Assembly (NCBI GenBank): GCA_963838805.1
Contig: CAWISK010000010.1
Coordinates: forward strand, 545,280 to 609,279
DNA: 64,000 nt
Direction: 5' to 3'
Origin: CAVRQM01 sp963838805
GTDB lineage: Bacteria > Pseudomonadota > Alphaproteobacteria > Acetobacterales > Acetobacteraceae
Shown: piece by piece, positions 23,342 through 32,557 of the stretch
Layout of the letters: each line of letters opens with the position of its first letter
Numbering within the stretch: the stretch's first letter is position 1
The notes under the pieces: generated by a model
Databases searched by the model: none
The model's input: only the letters and a program-made list of their open reading frames with translations
Told to the model about the DNA's origin: nothing
Position numbers and translations under genes: made by a program

Positions 23342-24355
23342 ATGCGGACCATCCGTCTCGCCGCAGCCGCCACGATGGCGGCGTTTTCATGCGCAGCGAT
23401 CGCCCCCGGTGTCATGGCGCAGACCGCCCCGGCTCCGGCGGCGACTCCGAACCCGGCCCCCGCCCCAGCCCCCGCTCCGGCCAAGCCGCCGGCGAGTGCC
23501 GCACCGGCCGGCCCTGCCGCCAAGGCGAACGCCGATCCGGTGGTGGCGCGCGTCGGCGATACCGAGATCCATCTGAGCGACGTGCAGGCGGCGCTGGCTG
23601 GCGTGCCCGCGCAATACCGGCAGCTGCCGCCGCAGATGCTCTACCCGATGGTGCTCGACCAGGTCGTGGACCGTACGGCGGTGGCGATGCTGGCCCGCAA
23701 GCAGGGGCTGCAGAACGACCCGGCGGTGAAGGCGGCGATGGACCGCGCGGCCGAGACCGCGCTCGAGAACGCGCTGGTCAGCCGCGCGGTGCAGCCGCAG
23801 ATCACGGAAGCTGCGATCCGCGCCAAGTACAACGAGAGCTACGCCAACAAGCCGGGCGAGGAGGAGGTGCATGCGCGCCACATCCTGGTCCCCACGGAGG
23901 AGAAGGCGAAGCAGATCATCGACCAACTGGACAAGGGCGCCGATTTCGCGACCCTGGCCAAGGCCAACAGCACAGACCCCGGAGCAGCACAGGGCGGCGA
24001 TCTCGGCTGGTTCAAGAAGGGCGACATGCTGCCCGAGTTCTCGGCGGTGGCCTTCGCGCTCAAGCCCGGCCAGATCAGCCAGACTCCGGTGCATACACGC
24101 TACGGCTGGCACGTGATCAAGGTCGAAGGCACCCGCACGGCCCCGCCGCCCACCTTCGAGCAGGCGCAGGCCGACATCCGCCAGCAGATCATCCGCGAGG
24201 CGGTGCAGAAGGTGGTCGAGCAGGCCCGGGCGGGCGTGAAGATCGAAAAGTTCAACCCGGACGGTTCGGTGCCCAAGTCCCCGGCGGCACCTCCGGCGGG
24301 TGCGGCGCCGGCGCCGACACCCGCCCCCGCGCCGGCCCCAGCCCCCGCGAAGTAA
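23342..24355 (+). CDS. Peptidylprolyl isomerase, parvulin (PpiC) type, exported
   Basis: Periplasmic folding catalyst of 337 residues. It has a signal peptide (MRTIRLAAAATMAAFSCAAIAPGVMAQ), a Pro/Ala-rich linker, a SurA-N-like helical part and the rotamase domain. The domain is visible as VHARHILVPTEEKAKQII, GADFATLAKANSTDPGAAQGGDLGWF and RYGWHVIKVE. The tail is again Pro/Ala-rich. The ATG at 23342 follows AGAAGGACC. It is divergent from secA and precedes argJ by 13 bases. It belongs to the PrsA/PpiC family of export-linked chaperones. Confidence 0.92.
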   Translation: MRTIRLAAAATMAAFSCAAIAPGVMAQTAPAPAATPNPAPAPAPAPAKPPASAAPAGPAAKANADPVVARVGDTEIHLSDVQAALAGVPAQYRQLPPQMLYPMVLDQVVDRTAVAMLARKQGLQNDPAVKAAMDRAAETALENALVSRAVQPQITEAAIRAKYNESYANKPGEEEVHARHILVPTEEKAKQIIDQLDKGADFATLAKANSTDPGAAQGGDLGWFKKGDMLPEFSAVAFALKPGQISQTPVHTRYGWHVIKVEGTRTAPPPTFEQAQADIRQQIIREAVQKVVEQARAGVKIEKFNPDGSVPKSPAAPPAGAAPAPTPAPAPAPAPAK

Positions 24356-24368
24356 GCAAGCGGGCAGG

Positions 24369-25605
24369 ATGGCCGACCCGGCCGCGCGCTCGCCGCTCGC
24401 TGTCGAATTTCCCGATCTGCCGCCGGTGGCGGGGGTGCGGCTGGCGGCGGCGGCGGCGGGTATCCGCTATCAGGGGCGGACCGACCTCGTGATGGCGGAG
24501 CTGGCCCCCGGCACGACGCGCTGGCGGGGTGTTCACCCGCAATCGCTGCCCGGGTGCTCCGGTGGACTGGGACCGGGCGGCACTGGCGGGCGGGCGCGCG
24601 CGGGCGCTGGTGGTCAATGCGGGAAACGCCAACGTGTTCACCGGCCGCGCCGGGCTGAAGGCCTGCCGCGCGACCGCCCAGGCGGCGGCCGCGCTGGTCG
24701 GCTGCCCCGCGAAACAGGTGTTCGTCGCCTCGACCGGGGTGATCGGCGAGACTCTGGCGCATGAGCGCATCACGGACGCCCTGCCGGGGCTGCACGCCAG
24801 GCTGCGCGAGGATGGGTGGGAGGATGCCGCGCGGGGCATCATGACCACCGATACCTTCCCCAAGGCCGCGACCCGGACCGCCGCGATCGGCGACGCGGAG
24901 GTGCGCATCAGCGGCATCGCCAAGGGCAGCGGCATGATCGCGCCCGACATGGCAACGATGCTGTGCTTCGTCTTCACCGACGCGAAGATCCCGGCCCCGG
25001 CATTGCAGGCGATGCTGTCGCGCGGGGTGGGCCGGAGCTTCAACTGCATCACCGTCGATAGTGATACCTCGACCTCCGACACCGTGCTGCTGTTCGCGAC
25101 CGGCCAGGCGCGGCATTCGCGTGTGCCCGCCGAGGGGGGTTCCGTGCTGCGGAATTTCCGCGAACAGCTGGACGCCGTTCTGCTCGACCTGGCCCTTCAG
25201 GTGGTGCGCGACGGCGAAGGCGCGCAGAAGCTGGTGCGCATCGAGGTCACGGGTGCCGTGTCGGCAAAATCGGCGCGGCAGGTGGCGATGACGGTGGCCA
25301 ATTCCCCGCTGGTGAAGACCGCGATCGCCGGCGAGGACGCGAATTGGGGCCGGATCGTCATGGCCGTGGGCAAGGCCGGCGAGCCGGCCGACCGCGACCT
25401 TCTGTCAGTGGCCGTGGGCGGCGTCTGGATGGCGCGCGATGGCGGCGTGGTGCCGGGTTATGACGAGGCGCCTGTGGTCGAGCACATGCGCGGCCAGGAA
25501 GTGTCGATCACTGTCGATCTGGGGCTGGGCCGGGGCCACGCGGTCGTCTGGACCTGCGACCTGACGCACGGATATATCGACATCAACGGCAGCTATCGAT
25601 CGTAG
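24369..25605 (+). CDS. argJ: Bifunctional glutamate N-acetyltransferase / amino-acid N-acetyltransferase ArgJ (one frame break)
   Basis: Arginine pathway enzyme that transfers acetyl from N-acetylornithine to glutamate. The start (ATG 24369) reads ADPAARSPLAVEFPDLPPVAGVRLAAA, then MAELAPGTTRWRGV. The frame breaks at about 24520-24530 and resumes with FTRNRCPGAPVDW, VVNAGNANVFTGRAG, the self-cleavage region KGSGMIAPDMATMLCFVF (nucleophile Thr in MAT-ML) and DLTHGYIDINGSYRS. About 412 residues in total, as expected. The break is best read as a one-base error. The stop is 12 bases from the convergent small exported protein gene. Confidence 0.93.
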
Positions 25606-25617
25606 ATCGTGGCGGCT

Positions 25618-26013
25618 TCACGTCAGATCCGGGAGGAAGAAGCAGTAATAGCCCCGATCATCGAGCCGGTGGGCCGACCAGCAGGCGATGGCCTGCCCGG
25701 TGGGGTTGATCTCGCGCTTGATGACGTCGGGCGGCACCTTGATCCAGGCGTTCGGCCCATCCGGAAACTTGACGAAGCCGCGGTCGTCCATCTGGGCGAT
25801 GAACGCCTCATACGCGGCGCCATGGGTGCGCCAGCGGACCACCCGGCAATCGGTGATGCTGCAACATAGGCCGCCATTATTGGCCGCCTGGGTCGAGATC
25901 CAGGCGGAATAGGGCATCAGCTGGTCGTAATCCTCCGATCCCGGCGCGGGCGGACTGGCCCAGGCGGGCGTGGCAGTTGCAAGCAGGACGGCGAGGGCGA
26001 CGGCGCGCAGCAT
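25618..26013 (-). CDS. Small exported protein of unknown function
   Basis: 131 residues from the ATG at 26013, with GGAG upstream and a clear signal peptide (MLRAVALAVLLATATPAWA). The mature part has an LMPYSAWISTQ segment, a Cys-Cys pair in GGLCCSITDCR, further cysteines near the end and a KVPPDVIKREINPTGQAIACW segment. It looks like a conserved alphaproteobacterial periplasmic family, but no function is known to me. A longer frame to 26619 is a shadow of the next gene. Confidence 0.75.
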   Translation of the reverse strand: MLRAVALAVLLATATPAWASPPAPGSEDYDQLMPYSAWISTQAANNGGLCCSITDCRVVRWRTHGAAYEAFIAQMDDRGFVKFPDGPNAWIKVPPDVIKREINPTGQAIACWSAHRLDDRGYYCFFLPDLT

Positions 26014-26173
26014 GGCATCCGCTCCGGCATTCGCCCGTGGTTGATACCACATAACGCGCTGCCACCGGCACCGGACGGATCGCCCCGTGCGCATCGCGGG
26101 ATCACCCCGGGGAGAGGGGTGAACGTGATGCGCCCGTCCGGGTTGCAGCGCCCCGCGCGCTCCAGGCTGCCTG

Positions 26174-26665
26174 CTACCTGAGCCGGTCGCGGATCCCGTC
26201 CAGTCCGGCGCGGGCGCAGGCTTCGTCCAGAGCGCCTCCGGGCGCGCCGCTGGCGCCGATCGCGCCCACGACCTCGTCGCCCACCTTGATGACAATGCCG
26301 CCGCCGAACAGCATGAGGTGCGGAAGCTGCGTGAACAGGGCGGCAAATCCGGGCACCGCCTTGGCCCGTTCGACCAGGGCACTGGTATCGGCTTTGAACG
26401 ACGCGGCCGTGTACGCCTTGTCATTGGCGCTATCGAGCGTGTGGCTGCCGGCGCGGTCGCCGCGCAGGACGGCTTGGCGCACTCCGTCGGCGTCCACCAC
26501 CACCGCCGTCTCTGCATAGCCCTGCCTGGCGCAGCTCGCCACGACCTCGCGCGCGGCCTCGCTCGCCAACGCGGCTGACAGGCGATGCGTGGTGAGCAGG
26601 CCGTCGGCACGGGCGGCAATGCTCCAGACGCCGGTGGCGCCCAGCAAAGCGAGAACCGCCGTCAC
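26174..26665 (-). CDS. GlcG/HbpS-type heme-binding-like protein, exported (start uncertain)
   Basis: About 163 residues with a hydrophobic export signal (VLALLGATGVWSIAARA) and the HbpS/GlcG (DUF336) pattern. That pattern comprises LSAALASEAAREVVASCARQGY, a VVDADG strand, SANDKAYTAASFK, HLMLFGGGIVIKVGDEVVGAIGASGAPGG and a C-terminal DEACARAGLDGI. Such proteins bind heme or degradation products or act as accessory subunits. The GTG at 26665 has no ribosome site. An ATG at 26693 has AGGGAGGG upstream but is out of frame by one base, so a small indel near 26668 probably hides the true start. Confidence 0.8.
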   Translation of the reverse strand: MTAVLALLGATGVWSIAARADGLLTTHRLSAALASEAAREVVASCARQGYAETAVVVDADGVRQAVLRGDRAGSHTLDSANDKAYTAASFKADTSALVERAKAVPGFAALFTQLPHLMLFGGGIVIKVGDEVVGAIGASGAPGGALDEACARAGLDGIRDRLR

Positions 26666-26719
26666 GCGGCCGATCGAATCGTGAGCCGGTCATCTTGTGC
26701 CCTCCCTCGATCCTGGGCG

Positions 26720-27956
26720 TCAGGCGAGCGCCATTGCTGCGGCCGGAGCGGCGGCGTCGCCCGCGAGGTGCCGCGTCATCCGTTCACAGTACCACTCGAC
26801 GAACTTGATGACCCCGGCCTCCAGGGAAGGTGAATACGGGCCGGGCCGGTAGCCCACGGAATTGACGCCGAGCTGGTTGCGCCTGACCAGGGCGGCGTCC
26901 TGCCGGTTCGTGCCGTCCCAGACCTTGATCAGGTTCTCCACGTCGTAATCCCGCCCCTCGACCGCCTCGCGGTCCACCAGCCAGTTGGTCGTGACCAGCG
27001 TGCGCCCGGTGTCGATCGGCAGCATGCGAACCGTGATGGCATAGTCGCCAAGCGCATGATTATAGACGGTCGGGTAATGCACCCAGCGCAGCGAGCCGAT
27101 GTCGTTATGCGGCACCGTGCCCAGCAGGCGCGAAACGGCGGGCTTGCCGTCCATCGTGGTGGACACGGCATCGTGGGTGAAGGGCAGGCGCGACGCCCGG
27201 TAGTCCGGCCCCTCGGCGATGTGGCTCGGCAGACCCTCGGCTTCACGCTGTTCGCAGAATGCTCGGATTTCGGCCGCGTCCTGCGGATCCTCGAAATTGT
27301 AGATGTCGAGGAAGGTCCGCATCAATTCGCGATGGCTGGTGGCGCAGTGGTAGCACTCGCGCGAGTTCTCCATCATCAGCTTCCAGTTGCCTTCGACCAC
27401 CAGATGGTCCTTGTGGGCGACACGGGCGCGATCCAGCCCGTGCGGTGCCAGCAGGGGGGTGATGTCGCGCGCGTAGTCGGTGAAGTCCGGCGGCTCGTCG
27501 GCCATGCAGATGTAGATCGTGCCGCAGACGGTGCGAAGATGCACCGGCCGCAGCGAGTGCGCGGCCTGGTCGAAATCCTCTGGCATGTACATCGCCGACG
27601 ACAGCGTGCCGTCGAGCCGGTAGCCCCAGCGGTGATACGGGCAGACCAGCAGCTTCGCCCGGCCGAGCTCGGCATCGCAGATGCGTGAGCCGCGATGGCG
27701 GCAGGTGTTGAAGAAGCCGCGCAGCTCGCCATCCGTTCCGCGTACGACGAGAATGGAGGTCTCGCCGATGGATACGGTGAGGTACCTGTCCCGGCAGCTC
27801 CACCTCGCAGGTGCCGCCCACGAACAGCCATTGGCGCTGGAAGATCGCCTCCATGTCGAGCGCGAAGATAGCCGGGTCGTTATAGAAGCGCCCGGGCAGG
27901 GAGTGATTTCGCGCGCGGGTCCGCAGCATCCGGGCGATTTCTGCACGGCTCGTCAT
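26720..27956 (-). CDS. Rieske non-heme iron oxygenase, alpha subunit (one frame break)
   Basis: Terminal oxygenase resembling aromatic-ring and betaine/carnitine-type Rieske monooxygenases. The ATG at 27956 (MTSRAEIARMLRTRARN) has GGGAAGGG upstream. The frame breaks near 27785-27795 (ELPG / RYLTVSIGETSILVV). The Rieske cluster is CRHRG...CPYHRWGY. The mononuclear iron region is NWKLMMENSRECYHCATSH, very like glycine-betaine or carnitine oxygenases. The joined length is about 411 residues. No reductase gene is adjacent, so electrons must come from elsewhere. The substrate is unknown. Confidence 0.88.
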
Positions 27957-28042
27957 GGCTGATCCCTTCCCATCCGGGTCATCGGCAAGCCCCGGAACTC
28001 CATCACTACCAGATGGCCGGGTCAGGCTGAACCCATCCGATC

Positions 28043-28834
28043 TCAGCCGCGATATTCCCGCCACTCGGGTTCATTCTCGAACACCCAGTCGTAATAGTCC
28101 CGCTGTGTGAGCGCGGTCGCGGCCGCTTCGTCCACGATCACCTTGCAGCTTGGATGCAGCTGGAGCGCCGAGGCGCTGATCATCGCGGTGATCGGCCCCT
28201 CCACGGCCTTCGCCAGGATCGCCGCCTTCGCCGCGCCGGTCGCCAGCAGCAGCAATTCGCGCGCGTCCAGGATGGTGCCGACCCCCATCGTCAGCGCGCG
28301 CGCCGGCACATTGTTCGCGTCGCCGCCGAACATTGCCGCGTTCTGCTGCCGGGTGACGGGCGTGAGCGCCTTTTCGCGGGTGCGCGACATGAGCGCCGAG
28401 AGCGGCTCGTTGAAGCCGATATGGCCCGCTTCGCCGATGCCCAGCAATTGCAGGTCGATGCCGCCTGCCTCGCGGATCAGCCGCTCGTAGCGGGCCGCCT
28501 CCGCGCCGAGATCGGCGGCCATGCCATCGGGGACGTGCGTGTTGGCGAGCGCCATATCGACGCGGCTGAACAGATGGTCGTTCATGTAGCGGCGGTACGA
28601 GTGCTCGTCCTCGGGCGGGACGCCGATATATTCGTCGAGATTGAAGGTGCGGCAGCGCGAGAAATCGAGGCCGGTGTCGCGCCTGATCGCGACCAGCCGG
28701 TCGTACACGCGCTCCATCGTGCGTCCGGTGGCAAGCCCCAGCACCAGATCGGGCTTTGCGCGCAACCGGCTGGCAATCAGTTGCGCCGCCAGTGCCGCGG
28801 CCGCATGGGCGTCGGGACGGACGATCACCTCCAT
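28043..28834 (-). CDS. nagB: Glucosamine-6-phosphate deaminase NagB
   Basis: Converts glucosamine-6-phosphate to fructose-6-phosphate and ammonia. The 263 residues carry the family motifs LGLATGRTMERVY, FNLDEYIGVPPEDEHSY, LGIGEAGHIGFNEP and ALTMGVGTILDA. The ATG at 28834 lies two bases behind the stop of the PIG-L deacetylase gene, so the two are coupled. It is the terminal gene of a minus-strand set anmK (across a 29-bp gap), symporter, deacetylase, nagB. No nagA is seen in the window. Confidence 0.95.
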   Translation of the reverse strand: MEVIVRPDAHAAAALAAQLIASRLRAKPDLVLGLATGRTMERVYDRLVAIRRDTGLDFSRCRTFNLDEYIGVPPEDEHSYRRYMNDHLFSRVDMALANTHVPDGMAADLGAEAARYERLIREAGGIDLQLLGIGEAGHIGFNEPLSALMSRTREKALTPVTRQQNAAMFGGDANNVPARALTMGVGTILDARELLLLATGAAKAAILAKAVEGPITAMISASALQLHPSCKVIVDEAAATALTQRDYYDWVFENEPEWREYRG

Positions 28835-28836
28835 TG

Positions 28837-29727
28837 TCAGGCCCGTTCCGCGGTGGCCGGAAACAGCCTGCCCAGGCCCCCGGCCGCCGCGACCGCCTGG
28901 CCTTGCTCCAGGACCACTCGCCAGTCTCCCTCGGCCCAGCCGCGCAGCCGGTACAGCGTCGCGAAGGCGAAGGCGGGTGCCGCCTTGCCCTGCCCGCCGA
29001 CCAGCTCCGCACCACGGCGCACATTGTCGATCATCCAGGCCGGCATCCGCAGGTGATAGGGATTGCGCGCGACCTCGCCCACATGCAGCGAGAGCGCGGC
29101 GACGAGGTCGGCCACGTCGGCCGCCGAGGATTCGACCATCAGGTTCGGCGCGTCCATCGCTCCCCAATACTCCGTCTCGACCACGCGGCAGGCGAATCCG
29201 GCCAGCCGGCGCATCGCGTCAACGACCAGATGATGGGTGCCGACATGCGTCCGGTTCCAGTCATCGACATGCGGCAGAAACACGACAAGGGGCCGCTCGG
29301 CCGCGATGATGCTGGCGATCGCCTCGACCGCTTCGGCCCAACGCGACGGGTTCCCCTGCCGGCCTTCGGGGCTGATCCTCTCCAACCCGCCCGGGTCGGG
29401 CGTGACCAGACCGAAGCCGAGATGGGCGCAGGCAGCTTGCAGTTCCCGCCAGCGCCCGGCGCGCCGCTCCCGATTGCTGCCGAGGGTGACGGCGACGTTG
29501 ATCACGTCGAACCCCAGCTCGCGCATCAGCCGCAGCGGCAGTCCACCGATGATCACCTCGTCATCTGGGTGCGGTGCGAAGATCAGCGCCTTGGGCGCAT
29601 CCGCCGGAACCTCCCGACGCGCCGGCGGCGCCCGTCCGGCGGCGTCGAGCAAGGCGCCCGCGCGGAGCGCTTCGGCAAAGCCCTCGACCCAGGGACGGTA
29701 CGGATTGCGCGTGGTGTCCTCGGTCAA
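28837..29727 (-). CDS. PIG-L/LmbE-family N-acetyl-sugar deacetylase
   Basis: Zinc-dependent deacetylase fold of 296 residues. The metal motif is APHPDDE and a second His/Asp region is FLPHVDDWNRTHVGTHHLV. Translation probably begins at a TTG (29727) that overlaps the symporter stop (TTGA), behind GCGGAG. Family members remove N-acetyl groups from GlcNAc-containing small molecules. Lying between a transporter and nagB, it may supply deacetylated amino sugar in place of NagA. That substitution is inferred from gene context. A 738-codon frame that appears to fuse it to the symporter is spurious. Confidence 0.88.
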   Translation of the reverse strand: MTEDTTRNPYRPWVEGFAEALRAGALLDAAGRAPPARREVPADAPKALIFAPHPDDEVIIGGLPLRLMRELGFDVINVAVTLGSNRERRAGRWRELQAACAHLGFGLVTPDPGGLERISPEGRQGNPSRWAEAVEAIASIIAAERPLVVFLPHVDDWNRTHVGTHHLVVDAMRRLAGFACRVVETEYWGAMDAPNLMVESSAADVADLVAALSLHVGEVARNPYHLRMPAWMIDNVRRGAELVGGQGKAAPAFAFATLYRLRGWAEGDWRVVLEQGQAVAAAGGLGRLFPATAERA

Positions 29728-31175
29728 CTCCGCTCTCCCGCAGGGCCGTGCGTCAGCGACAGCGCGCCACCGACCAGCAATGTCACGATCACGCCAAGCG
29801 GCACATACCATGTAAAGGCCAGGGCATAGGTGCGGACCACCCAGCTCATCACCGCCACGGTCGCGAGGAAGGCGGCGATCGCGTCGCGCTGGTTCGCCCG
29901 GCGCACCAGCAGCCCCAGCAGGAACGCGCCGAGCAGCGCTCCATAGGTGTAGCCCGCGATGCCGAGGCCGAGCAGCACCACCTGGCTCTTGGTATTCGTG
30001 AACAGGCTCGCGAACCCCGCCATCGCGATTGCCCAGACGACGGTGAACAGCCGCGAGACGCGCAGCATCGACTGCTCGCTCGCGGTACGGCCCAGCGCAC
30101 GCCACAGGTCGGACACCGTGGAATTGGACATCGAGTTCAGCGCCGACGACAGCGATCCCATCGTGGCCGACAGAATGCCCGCGATCAGCAGCCCCGACAG
30201 GCCGGGCGGCAGCTCGTCGAGGATGAAGCGCGGGAACAGATCGTCCGACGAGCGCAGCCCCATCGCCGCGATCGGCTTGCCGCCGAGATGCACCCACAGC
30301 AGCACGCCCACCAGCGAGAACAGCGCGAACTGGATGCCGACCACGACCGCGCTGCCGATCATGGCCCGTCGCCCGTCGCCCAACGTGCGGCAGGCGAGAA
30401 TGCGCTGGACCATGAGCTGATCGGTGCCGTGCGACGCCATCGAGAACACCGCGCCGCCGACGATGGCCGCGATCCAGTTGAACGGGCTGGTCAGGACCGG
30501 CGCTGTGAAGTTGAGGACCTGGAACTTGCCGGCGGCATAAGCATGGCCGAGGCCCGCAAATCCCACCTGGTTCAGCAGCACCAGCGCGCACAGGATCGCC
30601 CCGCCGATGTAGAGCGTCATCTGGATCGCGTCCGTCCAGATCACGGCCCGAATGCCGCCTACGTAAGTGTAGAGGAGCGTGGCCAGGGTGAGGACGGCGA
30701 TGATGGTGATGTAGTCGGTCGGCACGCCGATCGCGTCCATCAGCAGCTTGATCGGGATCGCCGAGGCGAACAGGCGAACGCCCTCGGCCAGCAGCCGTGT
30801 CACCAGGAACGTCACCGAGGCGGTGACCTGCAAGCCGGGGCCGAAGCGCAGCCGCAAATACTGGTAGGCACTGACGAAGCCGCCGCGCATGTAGAGCGGC
30901 AGCAGCACCCAGGCGACCAGCGTGCGGCCGATCAGATAGCCGATGGCCAGCTCGACGAAACCAAACGCCCCCAGATAGGCGACACCGGGCACGCTGATGA
31001 CGGTGAGCGTGCTGGTCTCGGTGGCGACGATGGAGAAGCACACGGCCCACCACGGCAGATCCCGCTCGCCCACGAAATAGGCCGTGGCACTTCCCTGCCG
31101 GCCAGACAGGCGCAGGCCGATTGCGGCGATGGCGACCAGGTAGGCCAGGATCACGACGAGATCGAGCAGGCGCAT
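29724..31175 (-). CDS. Sodium:solute symporter (SSS family)
   Basis: Inner-membrane Na+-coupled transporter of 483 residues with about 13 hydrophobic segments. Typical SSS features are YFVGERDLPWWAVCFSIVATETSTLTVISVPG near the start, YTYVGGIRAVIWTDAIQ, and SSALNSMSNSTVSDLW later on. The ATG at 31175 has GGAG nine bases upstream. Encoded with nagB, a deacetylase, anmK and murQ, it probably imports an amino sugar such as GlcNAc, MurNAc or a related cell-wall sugar. The ligand is inferred from context. Confidence 0.9.
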   Translation of the reverse strand: MRLLDLVVILAYLVAIAAIGLRLSGRQGSATAYFVGERDLPWWAVCFSIVATETSTLTVISVPGVAYLGAFGFVELAIGYLIGRTLVAWVLLPLYMRGGFVSAYQYLRLRFGPGLQVTASVTFLVTRLLAEGVRLFASAIPIKLLMDAIGVPTDYITIIAVLTLATLLYTYVGGIRAVIWTDAIQMTLYIGGAILCALVLLNQVGFAGLGHAYAAGKFQVLNFTAPVLTSPFNWIAAIVGGAVFSMASHGTDQLMVQRILACRTLGDGRRAMIGSAVVVGIQFALFSLVGVLLWVHLGGKPIAAMGLRSSDDLFPRFILDELPPGLSGLLIAGILSATMGSLSSALNSMSNSTVSDLWRALGRTASEQSMLRVSRLFTVVWAIAMAGFASLFTNTKSQVVLLGLGIAGYTYGALLGAFLLGLLVRRANQRDAIAAFLATVAVMSWVVRTYALAFTWYVPLGVIVTLLVGGALSLTHGPAGERS

Positions 31176-31204
31176 TTCGGTCTCCGGCGCGGAGGGTGGA
31201 CGTG

Positions 31205-32383
31205 TTACGCCGCGCGTTCGATCACCAGCGAGCGGGCGGCATGCACGGGGTCCGGCAGGCGCAACGGTGCGTCGCCGGGCGAGATGCGGCCAAGCACGCG
31301 CGGCACGGCGGAGCCGGTGGCACCCGGCACCACGCCGGCAATCCCGTGCCAGGTCAGGAAGCCGAGCAGCGCCATCAGATAGGCCTCCTTCCCGTCCGCG
31401 GGCAGGCCGCGTTCGTCGCTGGTGGCGAGACGGGCCGGGGCCAGCCGGCGGCGCAGTGCGTCCACGAGCGCCGGGTTGCGCACGCCGCCGCCGGAGGCCA
31501 CGACCTCCGCGACGGCGTGGCGCGCGCAGGCATCGGCGACGGTCGCGGCGGTCAGCTCCGTCAGTGTCGCCATCAGGTCCGCCCCGTCCACCGCCGGCAG
31601 TCCGGCGAGCATGTCGGCCACATAGCCGGTGTGAAACAGCTCCCGCCCGGTGCTCTTGGGCGCGGGCTGGGCGTAGTACGGCTCGGCGAGCAGCCGCTCC
31701 AGCAGATCGGGCCGCACGTGCCCGGCGCGGGCAAGCCGCCCGTCGATATCGCTCCGCTGCGCACCCCCCGTCAGGCGCGCCGCCTCGACATCCAGCAGGC
31801 AATTGGCCGGCCCGGTGTCGTAGGCAAGCACCGTCTCGCCCGGAGCGCCGACCACCGTGATGTTGGCAATGCCGCCCAGGTTGAGCGCCGCCCGTCGGGC
31901 GCCGTCCGTGCTGGCCAGCCAGAGTGCGTCCAGCGTGCTCGCCAGCGGCGCCCCCTGGCCGCCCGCCGCGATGTCGCGGGCGCGCATGTCGGAGACGACC
32001 GGCAGCCCCGTCGCCTCGACGATGCAGGCGGGCTGGCCGAGTTGCAGCGTGCCGCGTGCGCGGCCGTTCTCCACCCAGTGAAACAGCGTCTGCCCGTGCG
32101 AGGCGATCAGCTCCGCTTGCGCGTCCGCCAGATCGCGCAGGGCGGTTCGGGCGGCGGCCGCGAAAGCCTCGCCCACGAGGACATCGAGCGCGCAGACCTC
32201 CGCCATCGTCGTGGCGGCCGGCGGCAGCGCCGCAAGCAGGCGGGCGCGCAGCGCCGCCGGCCAGGGATGCTCGGCATGGCCGAGCGGCCGCAGGATGATC
32301 TCCGTCCCGCGCCAGGACAGGTCGGCAGCCGCGGCGTCGATGGCGTCGAGCGAGGTGCCGGAGATCAGGCCGATGACGATCAC
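31205..32383 (-). CDS. anmK: Anhydro-N-acetylmuramic acid kinase AnmK
   Basis: Cytoplasmic kinase that opens and phosphorylates 1,6-anhydro-MurNAc to MurNAc-6-phosphate during wall recycling. It has 392 residues from the GTG at 32383. The family start is IGLISGTSLDAIDAA. Further marks are SHGQTLFHW, DMRARDIAAGGQGAPL, NLGGIANITVV and EVVASGGGVRNPALV. A longer upstream reading to 32539 lacks family similarity. It faces murQ across a short divergent promoter region, so its product MurNAc-6-P would be the substrate of MurQ. Confidence 0.93.
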   Translation of the reverse strand: MIVIGLISGTSLDAIDAAAADLSWRGTEIILRPLGHAEHPWPAALRARLLAALPPAATTMAEVCALDVLVGEAFAAAARTALRDLADAQAELIASHGQTLFHWVENGRARGTLQLGQPACIVEATGLPVVSDMRARDIAAGGQGAPLASTLDALWLASTDGARRAALNLGGIANITVVGAPGETVLAYDTGPANCLLDVEAARLTGGAQRSDIDGRLARAGHVRPDLLERLLAEPYYAQPAPKSTGRELFHTGYVADMLAGLPAVDGADLMATLTELTAATVADACARHAVAEVVASGGGVRNPALVDALRRRLAPARLATSDERGLPADGKEAYLMALLGFLTWHGIAGVVPGATGSAVPRVLGRISPGDAPLRLPDPVHAARSLVIERAA

Positions 32384-32557
32384 GGCCAGCCGCCGCTTCC
32401 GTCGAGCGCAAGACCGTATCGGCTTCCCTTCATGCCGTCGTGCATACCAAACCAGAACCACTTTTGGAAGGAAAACTTGATCTCTCTTGGCGGAAGCGCG
32501 AGTATGCTCAGGAAAATGGCCTGTCAGCCTCTGGCGCATGGGCTGCAGGGACAGGGA
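32384..32557. promoter_or_regulatory. Divergent promoter region of the anmK and murQ operons
   Basis: The gap between oppositely oriented anmK and murQ is AT-richer than its flanks (for example 32450-32520). It must hold promoters for both directions and probably the target of the GntR regulator encoded downstream of murQ. No certain operator was picked out by eye. Confidence 0.45.

Noticed and set aside
28837..31053. A 738-codon frame joining the symporter region to the PIG-L deacetylase
   Set aside because: The symporter protein is encoded in a different frame with clear membrane segments. The apparent fusion N-terminus is low-complexity shadow.
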